From JAVBPA01 sp031549925 (GTDB taxonomy: Bacteria; Bacillota; Clostridia; Oscillospirales; CAG-272): 5,350 bases of DNA. The position numbers were made by a program, and so were the translations under genes. This document shows positions 1-5,350 of this stretch, in pieces. How positions within the stretch are numbered: the stretch's first letter is position 1; each line of letters begins with the position of its first letter. Under the pieces are notes generated by a model that was not told where the DNA came from, searched no databases, and was given only the letters and a program-made list of their open reading frames with translations. The DNA lies in the NCBI GenBank assembly GCA_031549925.1, contig JAVBPA010000102.1, positions 1-5,350 of the forward strand, in the 5' to 3' direction.

Positions 1-1349
1 CGTTCGATTGAAGTACGCATTTCCTGAACATTTTTAGTTATATCCATTAAACTGTAAACCGGTGTTAAGAAAGATATCATAAATCCCTGAAAAGCCAAAA
101 GCATACCGACAGTTATATCCCCCTGCATTATCAAAACAATACCTACCATTAATATTGCGGTATCGGACAAAGATTTTATAATAAAAGGTATTGATCCCCA
201 GTATTGATTTATAACAGCGAAATCAACATCGGCTTTGTTAACGGAAGCGCTGTAACCTGCCCATCTTTCAAAATAACCGTTTTCCGCTCCGGATGATTTT
301 ATTGTTTCAATCATTTCTATTCCGGCGACTGTTGCACTGTATAATTTACCGCTGTCCCTCATTCGTACGCGGGTTATATTAATTCGTTTTTTTGTTATGT
401 ATTGGTTAATAAAAATATTTAAAAATACCGATATAATACCTACTAATGTAAGAAGTAAATTAAATCTTATCATTATAACCAAATATAATATAAGCATTAA
501 AAAATTTATAAGCACAGGTCCGAGTTCTTTTATCAAAGTTGATGCGATACTTTCATTTGATTCCTGACGCTGTGTGATATCACCGGTTAGCCTTTGCGAA
601 AAAAAATCCATCGGTAAACGTAAAACATGCCAGATAAATACGGAAGATGATACAACCGCAAGTTTACCTTCGATTTTTAACATATAAATTGTGTTAATAT
701 ATAGAATAACAGCTTGTATAACCGTTACGGCAGCCATTATAAATATGAAAGGATAAAACCAGGGGTGAGCATTGGAACCGAGCAGCGTATCCAAAAATAT
801 TCTTCCGAAAACAGGATAAATCAGGTTTATTACAGCTGTTATGAAACTAGTAAGTATTATAAAAACGAATATAAGGGAAGTACCTCTTAAACGGCTTGAA
901 GCAAATTTAAATGTAGATTTAGGTTTACCATCCGAAATAAAATCATCTGACGGAGTAATATCTAAAGCTACACCTGTAAAATTTTTATCGAATTCATTTA
1001 TTGGGATTTTTATATTTCCTCTTGCAGGGTCATTGATATAAGCGTATTTTCCGCTAAAACCGCAAAAAACGACAAAATGATTAAATCCCCAGTGAATTAT
1101 ACATGGGAGATTGAATGTACTTAATTCATTTGTTGAACATCTGTAACCTTTTGCGTTCATTCCAAATAATTTCGCCGCTTTTAAAATGTTTTTTGCAGAT
1201 GAACCGTCACGCGAGACACCGCAATCTCTTCTTACTTTTTCAAGAGGAACCCATTTTTTGTGATAAGCCATAACCATGGAAAGAGAAGCTGCTCCGCATT
1301 CAAGCGCTTCCATTTGCATAATAACCGGTACTTTGACATATTTCTTCAT
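1..1349 (-). CDS. Peptidase C39-containing ABC exporter (NHLM bacteriocin-type), 3' end outside window
   Basis: This is the N-terminal 449 residues of a bifunctional exporter that should cleave the leader from a peptide substrate and pump the core across the membrane; the reading frame is open to the window edge. Residues 1-130 are a C39 cysteine peptidase: oxyanion-hole Q12, catalytic C18 in EALECGAAS, H91 in FNHFVV and D107 in NDPARG. Residues 155-430 are an ABC transmembrane domain with about six hydrophobic helices (near 159-181, 198-224, 277-297, 299-317, 386-406, 412-430). The ATPase domain must lie to the left; family members are about 700 residues. The GVSRDGS and AKGYR motifs resemble the NHLM bacteriocin-system peptidase/ATP-binding subfamily. 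The ATG at 1349-1347 starts 5 nt after the HlyD-like stop with only a weak AGG upstream, so translation is probably coupled. The substrate precursor is not in view. Fold and catalytic residues are clear; the NHLM assignment is from recognition. Confidence 0.94.
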   Translation of the reverse strand, partial: MKKYVKVPVIMQMEALECGAASLSMVMAYHKKWVPLEKVRRDCGVSRDGSSAKNILKAAKLFGMNAKGYRCSTNELSTFNLPCIIHWGFNHFVVFCGFSGKYAYINDPARGNIKIPINEFDKNFTGVALDITPSDDFISDGKPKSTFKFASSRLRGTSLIFVFIILTSFITAVINLIYPVFGRIFLDTLLGSNAHPWFYPFIFIMAAVTVIQAVILYINTIYMLKIEGKLAVVSSSVFIWHVLRLPMDFFSQRLTGDITQRQESNESIASTLIKELGPVLINFLMLILYLVIMIRFNLLLTLVGIISVFLNIFINQYITKKRINITRVRMRDSGKLYSATVAGIEMIETIKSSGAENGYFERWAGYSASVNKADVDFAVINQYWGSIPFIIKSLSDTAILMVGIVLIMQGDITVGMLLAFQGFMISFLTPVYSLMDITKNVQEMRTSIE

Positions 1350-1354
1350 AATTG

Positions 1355-1861
1355 TTAACCTAATATTAAGCTAATAGGGCGTATTGATTCAATTGTAATT
1401 GTTACTGTATAAACCGCGTTTTCTATTAATGAAACATTATCTATATTTATGTTTATCATCGTATTCCAGTCGGTCAATGACAAAGCATAAATAGCGTAAT
1501 CGTTGCTTATGCCAGAAGAAGCTTCTGTGTACGAAAGCGGAGTAGAAGCTACTTCTGAAACATGTCCTGTAACAGTTGAACCGTCATTATTAATAATTGA
1601 AGCTTTCATTCCGGCAGAATAATTAATTTCAGACGACGGATCAGAAAAACATACAATATTCCCGCTGGTAAATACACCTTTCAAAGTGACCGATGTTGAC
1701 ATACTCCCGAAAAAACCCCAAATTAAAGATGAAATTAAAAATATTAAAATTGAAGCTATTATCAGCCAAACGGAAGGATTCGATATTTTAATATAATCGT
1801 TTAATTGTTCAGGGGAAGTAATTTGATCTATAGATGTTTTTTTAAATATATTTTTTTGCAT
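1355..1861 (-). CDS. Short HlyD-like membrane-fusion/secretion protein (NHLM system type)
   Basis: A 168-residue membrane protein probably acting as accessory subunit of the peptidase-ABC exporter encoded next. The N-terminal stretch TSPEQLNDYIKISNPSVWL resembles the start of NHLM bacteriocin-system secretion proteins. One transmembrane helix covers about residues 31-52 (VWLIIASILI to WGFFG), followed by an extracytoplasmic beta-rich domain ending in RPISLILG. Usual HlyD-type adaptors are about twice this length or more and carry a long coiled-coil hairpin between two lipoyl halves; none is seen here, so this is a minimal version. I chose the ATG at 1861-1859 because AAAGGTGA lies about 8 nt upstream. 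The same frame is open to an ATG at 1915, but that start lies inside a predicted hairpin and has no comparable site. The frame is intact, so a short family variant is more likely than a pseudogene. Function is inferred from the N-terminal signature and gene order. Confidence 0.82.
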   Translation of the reverse strand: MQKNIFKKTSIDQITSPEQLNDYIKISNPSVWLIIASILIFLISSLIWGFFGSMSTSVTLKGVFTSGNIVCFSDPSSEINYSAGMKASIINNDGSTVTGHVSEVASTPLSYTEASSGISNDYAIYALSLTDWNTMININIDNVSLIENAVYTVTITIESIRPISLILG

Positions 1862-1904
1862 ATTATGTTCACCTTTGATTCGAAAGATATAATATAATAA
1901 AATA

Positions 1905-1959
1905 TTGCCGCTCAAATATAAAACCTAATGGAATAACAGGCTTATTTTTGAAACGGCAA
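1905..1959 (-). other. Imperfect hairpin between STAS and HlyD-like genes
   Basis: On the leftward transcript TTGCCGTTTCAAA (1959-1947) pairs with TTTGAGCGGCAA (1916-1905), with one bulged T and a G-U pair. Inside, AAGCCT and AGGTTT can extend the stem with another G-U pair, leaving an apical loop of about 11 nt. It begins 17 nt after the STAS stop and ends 43 nt before the HlyD-like start. The following sequence is AT-rich but has no clean run of T, so a leaky terminator, a processing site or a stability element all fit. Since a well-placed ribosome-binding site follows, the downstream genes are presumably still expressed by read-through. Confidence 0.5.
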
Positions 1960-1976
1960 ATTTATTTTTAATATTT

Positions 1977-2273
1977 TTATTCAATTGTAAGCATTTCAGC
2001 GAAGCCTGTTATTTCAAATACTTCCATAATAGTTTCGTTTACATTTCTTATAACCATTTTACCTTGCTTTTTCATTTGTTTCATAGCTGTTAATATTACA
2101 CGAAGTCCTGCGCTTGATAAATAAACCAAATCTTTAAAATCAAAAATTAATTCTTTGACATCTGTAAGAGATGAACGAAGTTCGGTTTCCAATTTGGGTG
2201 ATGTGGTAGTGTCAAGCCTTCCGTCAAGAATTAATGTAAGTTTCGAACTTTCTTCTATTTTTTTTATCGTCAT
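1977..2273 (-). CDS. STAS-domain anti-sigma factor antagonist (SpoIIAA/RsbV-like)
   Basis: A 98-residue single-domain cytoplasmic protein, the normal size for SpoIIAA/RsbV-type antagonists. These bind an anti-sigma kinase in a phosphorylation-dependent switch. Visible hallmarks are the early LILDGRLDTTTSP segment (about residues 14-26), the buried strand ELIFDFKDLVYL (41-52) and the loop SSAGLR (53-58), where the phosphorylatable serine of the family lies. The residue just before the glycine is alanine, so Ser53 or Ser54 would have to be the target; this SSAGLR form is common in the family. The start is supported by GGGGAGAG about 6 nt upstream of the ATG. It is the first gene of the leftward operon, 115 nt ahead of the HlyD-like gene. 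No anti-sigma kinase or sigma factor is in the window, so the partner is unknown. Family confident; role in export-gene control is inferred. Confidence 0.92.
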   Translation of the reverse strand: MTIKKIEESSKLTLILDGRLDTTTSPKLETELRSSLTDVKELIFDFKDLVYLSSAGLRVILTAMKQMKKQGKMVIRNVNETIMEVFEITGFAEMLTIE

Positions 2274-2310
2274 AATTAACTCTCCCCAATAATATTATCT
2301 TATAACATTT

Positions 2311-2339
2311 ATAATATACCAGATTTTAATGATTGTCAA
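2311..2339 (-). promoter_or_regulatory. Sigma-A-type promoter of the STAS-HlyD-exporter operon
   Basis: Read leftward, a perfect -35 TTGACA (2339-2334) is followed after 17 nt by TATTAT (2316-2311), one mismatch from TATAAT. Transcription would start near 2304, giving a leader of about 30 nt that contains the strong GGGGAGAG ribosome-binding site. Spacing and both hexamers are close to ideal, although the region is very AT-rich. No other promoter candidate this good is seen upstream of the STAS gene. Confidence 0.7.
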
Positions 2340-2352
2340 TAATATAATTGAC
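2335..2352. repeat. Inverted repeat GTCAAT-N6-ATTGAC, possible operator
   Basis: A perfect 6-bp inverted repeat with a 6-nt AT spacer overlaps the leftward -35 hexamer (2334-2339), a position where a bound dimer would repress. Another ATTGAC starts at 2368, exactly 21 bp (two helical turns) from the right half at 2347, and one more at 2486 covers the rightward -35. The motif contains most of the -35 consensus and the region is AT-rich, so chance or spare -35 elements are real alternatives. Confidence 0.3.
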
Positions 2353-2486
2353 TATTTAATTTTATATATTGACAAATTATATATCGTAAACCATAAAATA
2401 ATTCTAAACTATAATTTACAATTTCGGAAAAAACATGATTATAATAATAAAATATAATTGATAATTTTTATTTCGCAGGAAGTCTA

Positions 2487-2515
2487 TTGACAAATTTGTA
2501 TAATAATAATAGAAT
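2487..2515 (+). promoter_or_regulatory. Putative promoter of the ABC exporter-kinase operon
   Basis: A perfect TTGACA (2487-2492) is followed after 17 nt by TAGAAT (2510-2515). This geometry would start transcription near 2522, practically on the start codon at 2524, giving a leaderless or nearly leaderless message. That would agree with the lack of a well-spaced Shine-Dalgarno site. Alternatives are the TATAAT at 2499-2504, which lacks a good -35 at normal spacing, and the TATAAT at 2440-2445 with TTTACA at 2415-2420 at an over-long 19 nt. Which one is used cannot be decided from the sequence. Confidence 0.5.
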
Positions 2516-2523
2516 ATAGGAAT

Positions 2524-4260
2524 ATGAAAAGAATATTTAAAAGATTAATTGATTTATTATCTGACCGTGAAAATCAAATCAGATATTTGAAATGGCTTGG
2601 AAAAAACACGAAACCTTTTATACCTATTATGATTATAATATTAATTTTCGATATATTAGGGTCATTAATAGGTCTTGGGAGCACTTTTGTATCTAAATTC
2701 GTAGTTGATTCCGCAACTTCATCAGATACCCGTTTTATAAACGGTTTTATTTTGATGGTTTCCGTTTCCGTAGCAAGTACGGTTATCGGAGCTTTAACAA
2801 CAATATTCGGTACTTATATCGGTGAAAGATTTTCATTCGGAATACGTATCAATATTTATGAGCATATACTCCGTGCTGATTGGCTGCGTCTTTCAAAGTT
2901 TCACAGCGGAGATTTGCTTACCAGATTAACAAGCGATGTAGATACTGTATGCAGCGGTATCGCCACAATTATACCTACTTTTATAACTACAATTATACGT
3001 TTGGGAGCTTCTCTGATAATTTTGTGGCATTATTCCTGGCAGCTTACTTTATGTGCTTTATTATTAGTTCCCGTGGGAATAATCGTTACCCTGATATACG
3101 GGGAGCCTTATAAAAAATTGCAAGTGGAAGTAAAGGAAAGCGAAGCTAAATACCGTTCTTTTTTACAGGAAAGTATTGCTAATATCACGGTTATCAAAAC
3201 AATGCAAAGCGAAAAAGATAACTGCGTAAAATTAAAAGAATTAAGAAGAAACCGTTTAAAATTGATATTAAAACGCAACAGAATGAGTGTTTATATGAAT
3301 ATAAGTATTCGTTTTGTTTATATGTTCGGATATTTTGCGGCATTCGGAGTCGGTCTTTTCGGTTTATATAACGGTAATTTAACATACGGTACTATGACTC
3401 TATTAATTTCTATGGTATCGCAAGTACAGGGACCGATAATGGGTTTATCGGGAATTGTAGGGCAAATAATCAGTATATTAGCTAGTGCCGGACGCTTGAT
3501 GACTACGGACGAAATAGCCGCTGAAAACGACACTAAAGAAACCTTTAAAACTGAAAAAATCGGTTTAAAATTTAATGATGTTTCTTTTGTTTACAGCGGA
3601 GACGAAAATTTTATTTTCAAAAAATTCGATTATATGATAAATCCCGGAGACCGTATCGGTATTATCGGAACAAGCGGGGTAGGGAAAACTACATTTATAA
3701 GACTTGTACTTGCTTTATGTAATCCGCAAACCGGTAATATTGATTTTATTTCTGATGATGGCAGCATTGAAAAAGCAAACGCTGCGACACGAAGGCACAT
3801 AGCATATGTACCGCAGGGAAATTCTTTGGTAAGCGGTACTGTCCGCGATAATTTACTTGCGGGTAATCCTTCGGCTGATGAAAAATTCATGTGGGAAGTT
3901 CTCGAAATTTGCGCTGCCGGTGATTTTTTACGTAAAATGCCCAGCGGACTTGATACGAAAATAACCGAAAAAGCAGGCGGTATATCAGAAGGACAAGCAC
4001 AGCGTATTTCAATAGCACGAGCTTTGATAAGACAAGCTCCGCTGCTTATATTGGACGAAGCCACAAGCGCTCTTGATGAAAAAACAGAAGAAGAGATACT
4101 TTCGAAGATTCAATCTTCAAAAGAACAGCCTACCGCTTTAATAATTACTCACCGTCCCTCAATGCTCGCTTATTGCACAAGAGCAATTGAAATTAGAGAG
4201 GGAGAAATATACGAAATAGATATAAAAAAATATCAAAAAACAACCATAGAAAATATATAA
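2524..4260 (+). CDS. ABC exporter, fused transmembrane and ATPase domains
   Basis: A complete 578-residue half-transporter expected to work as a homodimer in the inner membrane, exporting a drug, peptide or lipid-like compound. Residues 30-320 form a six-helix ABC exporter membrane domain. The ATPase domain follows: A-loop Y357, Walker A GTSGVGKTT (382-390), Q-loop Q431, signature ISEGQ (487-491, replacing LSGGQ), Walker B LLILDE (507-512), D-loop SALD (515-518) and switch H543. All catalytic elements are present, so it should be active. It has no N-terminal peptidase, unlike the exporter on the opposite strand. The only nearby ribosome-binding candidate is AGG 3 nt before the ATG, and a good promoter ends just ahead of it. 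An upstream in-frame TGA at 2488 limits the start. It is followed after 13 nt by the APH-like kinase, almost certainly in one transcript. Substrate cannot be read from sequence; export of, or immunity to, an antimicrobial is inferred from context. Confidence 0.95.
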   Translation: MKRIFKRLIDLLSDRENQIRYLKWLGKNTKPFIPIMIIILIFDILGSLIGLGSTFVSKFVVDSATSSDTRFINGFILMVSVSVASTVIGALTTIFGTYIGERFSFGIRINIYEHILRADWLRLSKFHSGDLLTRLTSDVDTVCSGIATIIPTFITTIIRLGASLIILWHYSWQLTLCALLLVPVGIIVTLIYGEPYKKLQVEVKESEAKYRSFLQESIANITVIKTMQSEKDNCVKLKELRRNRLKLILKRNRMSVYMNISIRFVYMFGYFAAFGVGLFGLYNGNLTYGTMTLLISMVSQVQGPIMGLSGIVGQIISILASAGRLMTTDEIAAENDTKETFKTEKIGLKFNDVSFVYSGDENFIFKKFDYMINPGDRIGIIGTSGVGKTTFIRLVLALCNPQTGNIDFISDDGSIEKANAATRRHIAYVPQGNSLVSGTVRDNLLAGNPSADEKFMWEVLEICAAGDFLRKMPSGLDTKITEKAGGISEGQAQRISIARALIRQAPLLILDEATSALDEKTEEEILSKIQSSKEQPTALIITHRPSMLAYCTRAIEIREGEIYEIDIKKYQKTTIENI

Positions 4261-4273
4261 TATTTTAAATGTT

Positions 4274-5062
4274 ATGAATCTTAAATTAATAACAAACTTC
4301 GATGAAAAAAAATATCCTGAAATATTTCGTGGAATATTGCAGAATGCGAAACTGTATGACAGCAGTTGTTCCCCGGAAGCTGAGGTTATTTTTATCGATA
4401 AAGAGGAAGGGTATTTTATAAAAACTTCTTCTAAAAATTCGCTTAAAACAGAAGCAGATATGACTGAATATTTTTTTAGAAAAGGCCTGGCAGCCGAAGT
4501 GATTGCTTATGTATCGGAAGAAAGCGATTGGCTGCTTACCAAAAAAATATACGGAAACGATTTAATTTGTGAAAAATACCTCGATAATCCTAAACTATTA
4601 TGCGATTTATTCGCAGAAAAACTTTGTTTTTTACACAGTTTGGATTTTGAAGGCTGCCCGGTTCCAAATCAAACCGAACGATATCTAGCCAAAGCAAAAT
4701 TTAATAAAATACATGGTTTATATGATAAAAGCCATTTCCCTGACAGTTTTGGATATAAAAATGAAGAAGAAGCGTGGTCAGTTGTAGAAAATTATGGTTT
4801 TCTTCTGAAAAATGATACACTTATTCACGGAGATTATTGTTTACCGAATATAATTTTCGATAATTGGAACTTCAGCGGGTTTATTGATCTCGGAAACGGA
4901 GGGGTCGGAGACCGGCATGTAGATGTTTTCTGGGGAATTTGGACTTTATTTTTTAATTTGAAAACAAACAATTACAAAAATAGATTTATTGATGCTTACG
5001 GACGAAACAAGATTGAAGAAGAAATGCTGCGTATTGTTTCGGCAATAGAAGTTTTCGGATAA
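4274..5062 (+). CDS. Aminoglycoside 3'-phosphotransferase-like kinase
   Basis: A 262-residue cytoplasmic kinase of the APH fold, close to the 264-271 residues usual for APH(3') enzymes, which use ATP to phosphorylate the 3'-hydroxyl of aminoglycosides. Key residues are present: N-lobe lysine K50 in YFIK, a helix acidic residue at E60 or E64, the catalytic loop HGDYCLPN (185-192; catalytic D187, N192), and metal-binding D205 in SGFIDLG. The following GVGDRHVDVFWGIWTL stretch also matches the APH(3') pattern. It lies 13 nt after the ABC exporter, in the same operon, and before a terminator. No Shine-Dalgarno site is seen before the ATG at 4274; the next in-frame ATG would remove the N-lobe lysine, so this start is preferred and reinitiation after the exporter is likely. 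It could be a resistance enzyme, a self-protection enzyme or a small-molecule tailoring kinase. The family is clear; substrate is unproven. Confidence 0.9.
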   Translation: MNLKLITNFDEKKYPEIFRGILQNAKLYDSSCSPEAEVIFIDKEEGYFIKTSSKNSLKTEADMTEYFFRKGLAAEVIAYVSEESDWLLTKKIYGNDLICEKYLDNPKLLCDLFAEKLCFLHSLDFEGCPVPNQTERYLAKAKFNKIHGLYDKSHFPDSFGYKNEEEAWSVVENYGFLLKNDTLIHGDYCLPNIIFDNWNFSGFIDLGNGGVGDRHVDVFWGIWTLFFNLKTNNYKNRFIDAYGRNKIEEEMLRIVSAIEVFG

Positions 5063-5069
5063 ATAATAA

Positions 5070-5099
5070 AAACTTCCGCTTTATTATTTGCGGAAGTTT
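5070..5099 (-). terminator. Intrinsic terminator, better suited to the leftward gene
   Basis: AAACTTCCGC (5070-5079) and GCGGAAGTTT (5090-5099) form a perfect 10-bp stem with a 10-nt loop. Read leftward the stem runs into TTTTTATTATTT, a good U-tract for ending the convergent right-hand gene. Read rightward only TTTC follows, so it is a weak terminator for the kinase transcript, whose stop codon lies just 7 nt before it. It may act in both directions. Confidence 0.75.
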
Positions 5100-5117
5100 C
5101 AAAATATTAAAAGTTTT

Positions 5118-5172
5118 GCGGTTAGTCAACTTGTTGACTTTGCTTTTCTCAAAAGCGACCGCTCTTTTTTTT
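5118..5172 (+). terminator. Branched intrinsic terminator of the exporter-kinase operon
   Basis: An outer stem GCGGT (5118-5122) with ACCGC (5158-5162) encloses two separate hairpins: AGTCAA (5124-5129) with TTGACT (5134-5139) around a CTTG loop, and GCTTTT (5142-5147) with AAAAGC (5151-5156) around CTC. The structure is followed by TC and eight T residues (5165-5172), a strong U-tract for rightward transcripts. It therefore looks like an intrinsic terminator built as a three-way junction rather than a single hairpin. Read leftward it has no good U-tract. Confidence 0.75.
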
Positions 5173-5175
5173 ATA

Positions 5176-5350
5176 TTATAAATCGATACCGAATCTGACA
5201 AAAGAATACCTGTCTAAATATCCTCTGCATTTCCAGTCATTCCATTCGTTTTCAAATGAAAATGTATTCGGACCAACTCCCCAAGGTTCGGGATCATTAC
5301 GATGATGAGGTCCGAGCAAATTGCGGTTTGAATTATAAAGCTTTAGTTCA
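5176..5350 (-). CDS. C-terminal 57 residues of a convergent gene, possibly a carbohydrate-active protein
   Basis: An open frame enters from the right edge and ends at a TAA at 5178-5176. The visible tail is rich in aromatic and polar residues (NRNLLGPHH, EPWGVGPNTF, NEWNDW, RYSFVRFGIDL), which reads like a genuine protein end rather than chance translation of AT-rich DNA. The NxxRNLLGPHH and terminal FVRFGI patterns remind me of C-terminal beta-sandwich domains in large clostridial glycoside hydrolase-like proteins, but this is recollection and no catalytic part is visible. It converges on the exporter-kinase operon and is separated from it by the double terminator, so it is probably functionally unrelated. 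That the stretch is coding is fairly sure; the family is tentative. Confidence 0.7.
   Translation of the reverse strand, partial: ELKLYNSNRNLLGPHHRNDPEPWGVGPNTFSFENEWNDWKCRGYLDRYSFVRFGIDL

Larger units (their letters stand above)
2274..2523. other. Divergent intergenic control region
   Basis: These 250 bp separate the two divergent operons and are extremely AT-rich. They hold the leftward promoter (2311-2339), the candidate rightward promoter (2487-2515), an inverted repeat GTCAAT-N6-ATTGAC (2335-2352) overlapping the leftward -35, and further ATTGAC copies at 2368 and 2486. I looked for a small precursor-peptide gene on both strands and found no start codon with a ribosome-binding site and a usable frame. 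Shared control of both operons from this segment is plausible but not shown. Confidence 0.6.

Noticed and set aside
841..1041. 66-codon open frame on the plus strand
   Set aside because: It lies antisense within the peptidase-ABC exporter, which has clear catalytic motifs through this stretch; no ribosome-binding site or recognisable domain.
1862..1915. Longer HlyD-like start at 1915 adding 18 residues
   Set aside because: The AAAGGTGA site points to the ATG at 1861, and the extra residues lack the family N-terminal pattern.
2477..2519. Mini-frame starting TTG at 2487 after AGGAAG (2477-2482), ending at TAG 2517-2519 just before the exporter ATG; possible leader peptide
   Set aside because: Ten low-complexity codons in AT-rich DNA with a non-ATG start, and it overlaps the best candidate promoter; no attenuator hairpin follows.
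2274..2523. Search for a RiPP precursor peptide gene in the divergent region
   Set aside because: The only ATG frame (around 2435) encodes about eight residues of isoleucine/lysine-rich sequence without a ribosome-binding site or double-glycine leader.
2880..3113. 77-codon frame inside the ABC exporter on the same strand
   Set aside because: Out-of-frame overlap with the conserved membrane domain; composition looks like a frame shadow.
3194..4064. Three antisense frames (63, 71 and 144 codons) opposite the ABC exporter
   Set aside because: They mirror conserved ATPase and membrane segments of a well-supported gene and have no independent start signals.
4986..5201. 71-codon minus-strand frame across the kinase end and the terminators
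   Set aside because: It runs through both terminator structures, overlaps the kinase and the right-hand gene tail in other frames, and shows no protein signature.
1..5350. Insertion sequence, attachment site, CRISPR array or tRNA
   Set aside because: No transposase or integrase, no target-site duplication pattern, no regularly spaced repeats and no cloverleaf consistent with tRNA were seen; the branched structure at 5118-5172 lacks tRNA arms.

Overview
The window is AT-rich DNA of Firmicutes type. Start codons mostly follow Shine-Dalgarno sites, promoters are TTGACA/TATAAT-like, terminators are intrinsic, and the proteins (a C39-peptidase ABC exporter, a SpoIIAA-like STAS protein, an APH(3')-like kinase) read as clostridial. 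A gut or rumen Clostridia genome is the best guess; the species cannot be told from sequence alone.

Layout. Positions 1-2273 form a leftward operon read in the order STAS protein (2273-1977), short HlyD-like adaptor (1861-1355), and peptidase-containing ABC exporter (from 1349, running off the left edge). It starts from a good sigma-A-type promoter at 2311-2339. An imperfect 55-nt hairpin lies between the STAS and HlyD genes. Positions 2274-2523 are a 250-bp divergent control region with repeated ATTGAC motifs. Positions 2524-5062 form a rightward pair: a full-length ABC exporter and, 13 nt behind it, an aminoglycoside 3'-phosphotransferase-like kinase. Positions 5068-5172 hold two intrinsic terminators that appear to face opposite ways. 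Positions 5350-5176 are the last 57 codons of a convergent, unrelated gene, possibly a carbohydrate-active protein.

How it may work. The C39 peptidase-ABC protein together with the HlyD-like protein matches the export module of NHLM-type (nitrile-hydratase-leader/Nif11 precursor) RiPP clusters. The peptidase would cut a leader after a double-glycine-like site and the ABC part would export the core peptide. The STAS protein suggests partner-switching control. The divergent ABC exporter and the kinase could provide immunity or self-resistance, or could modify and export a product. No precursor peptide or maturation enzyme is visible here; if present, they should lie left of position 1. The idea of one joint biosynthetic or resistance locus is inference from gene order.
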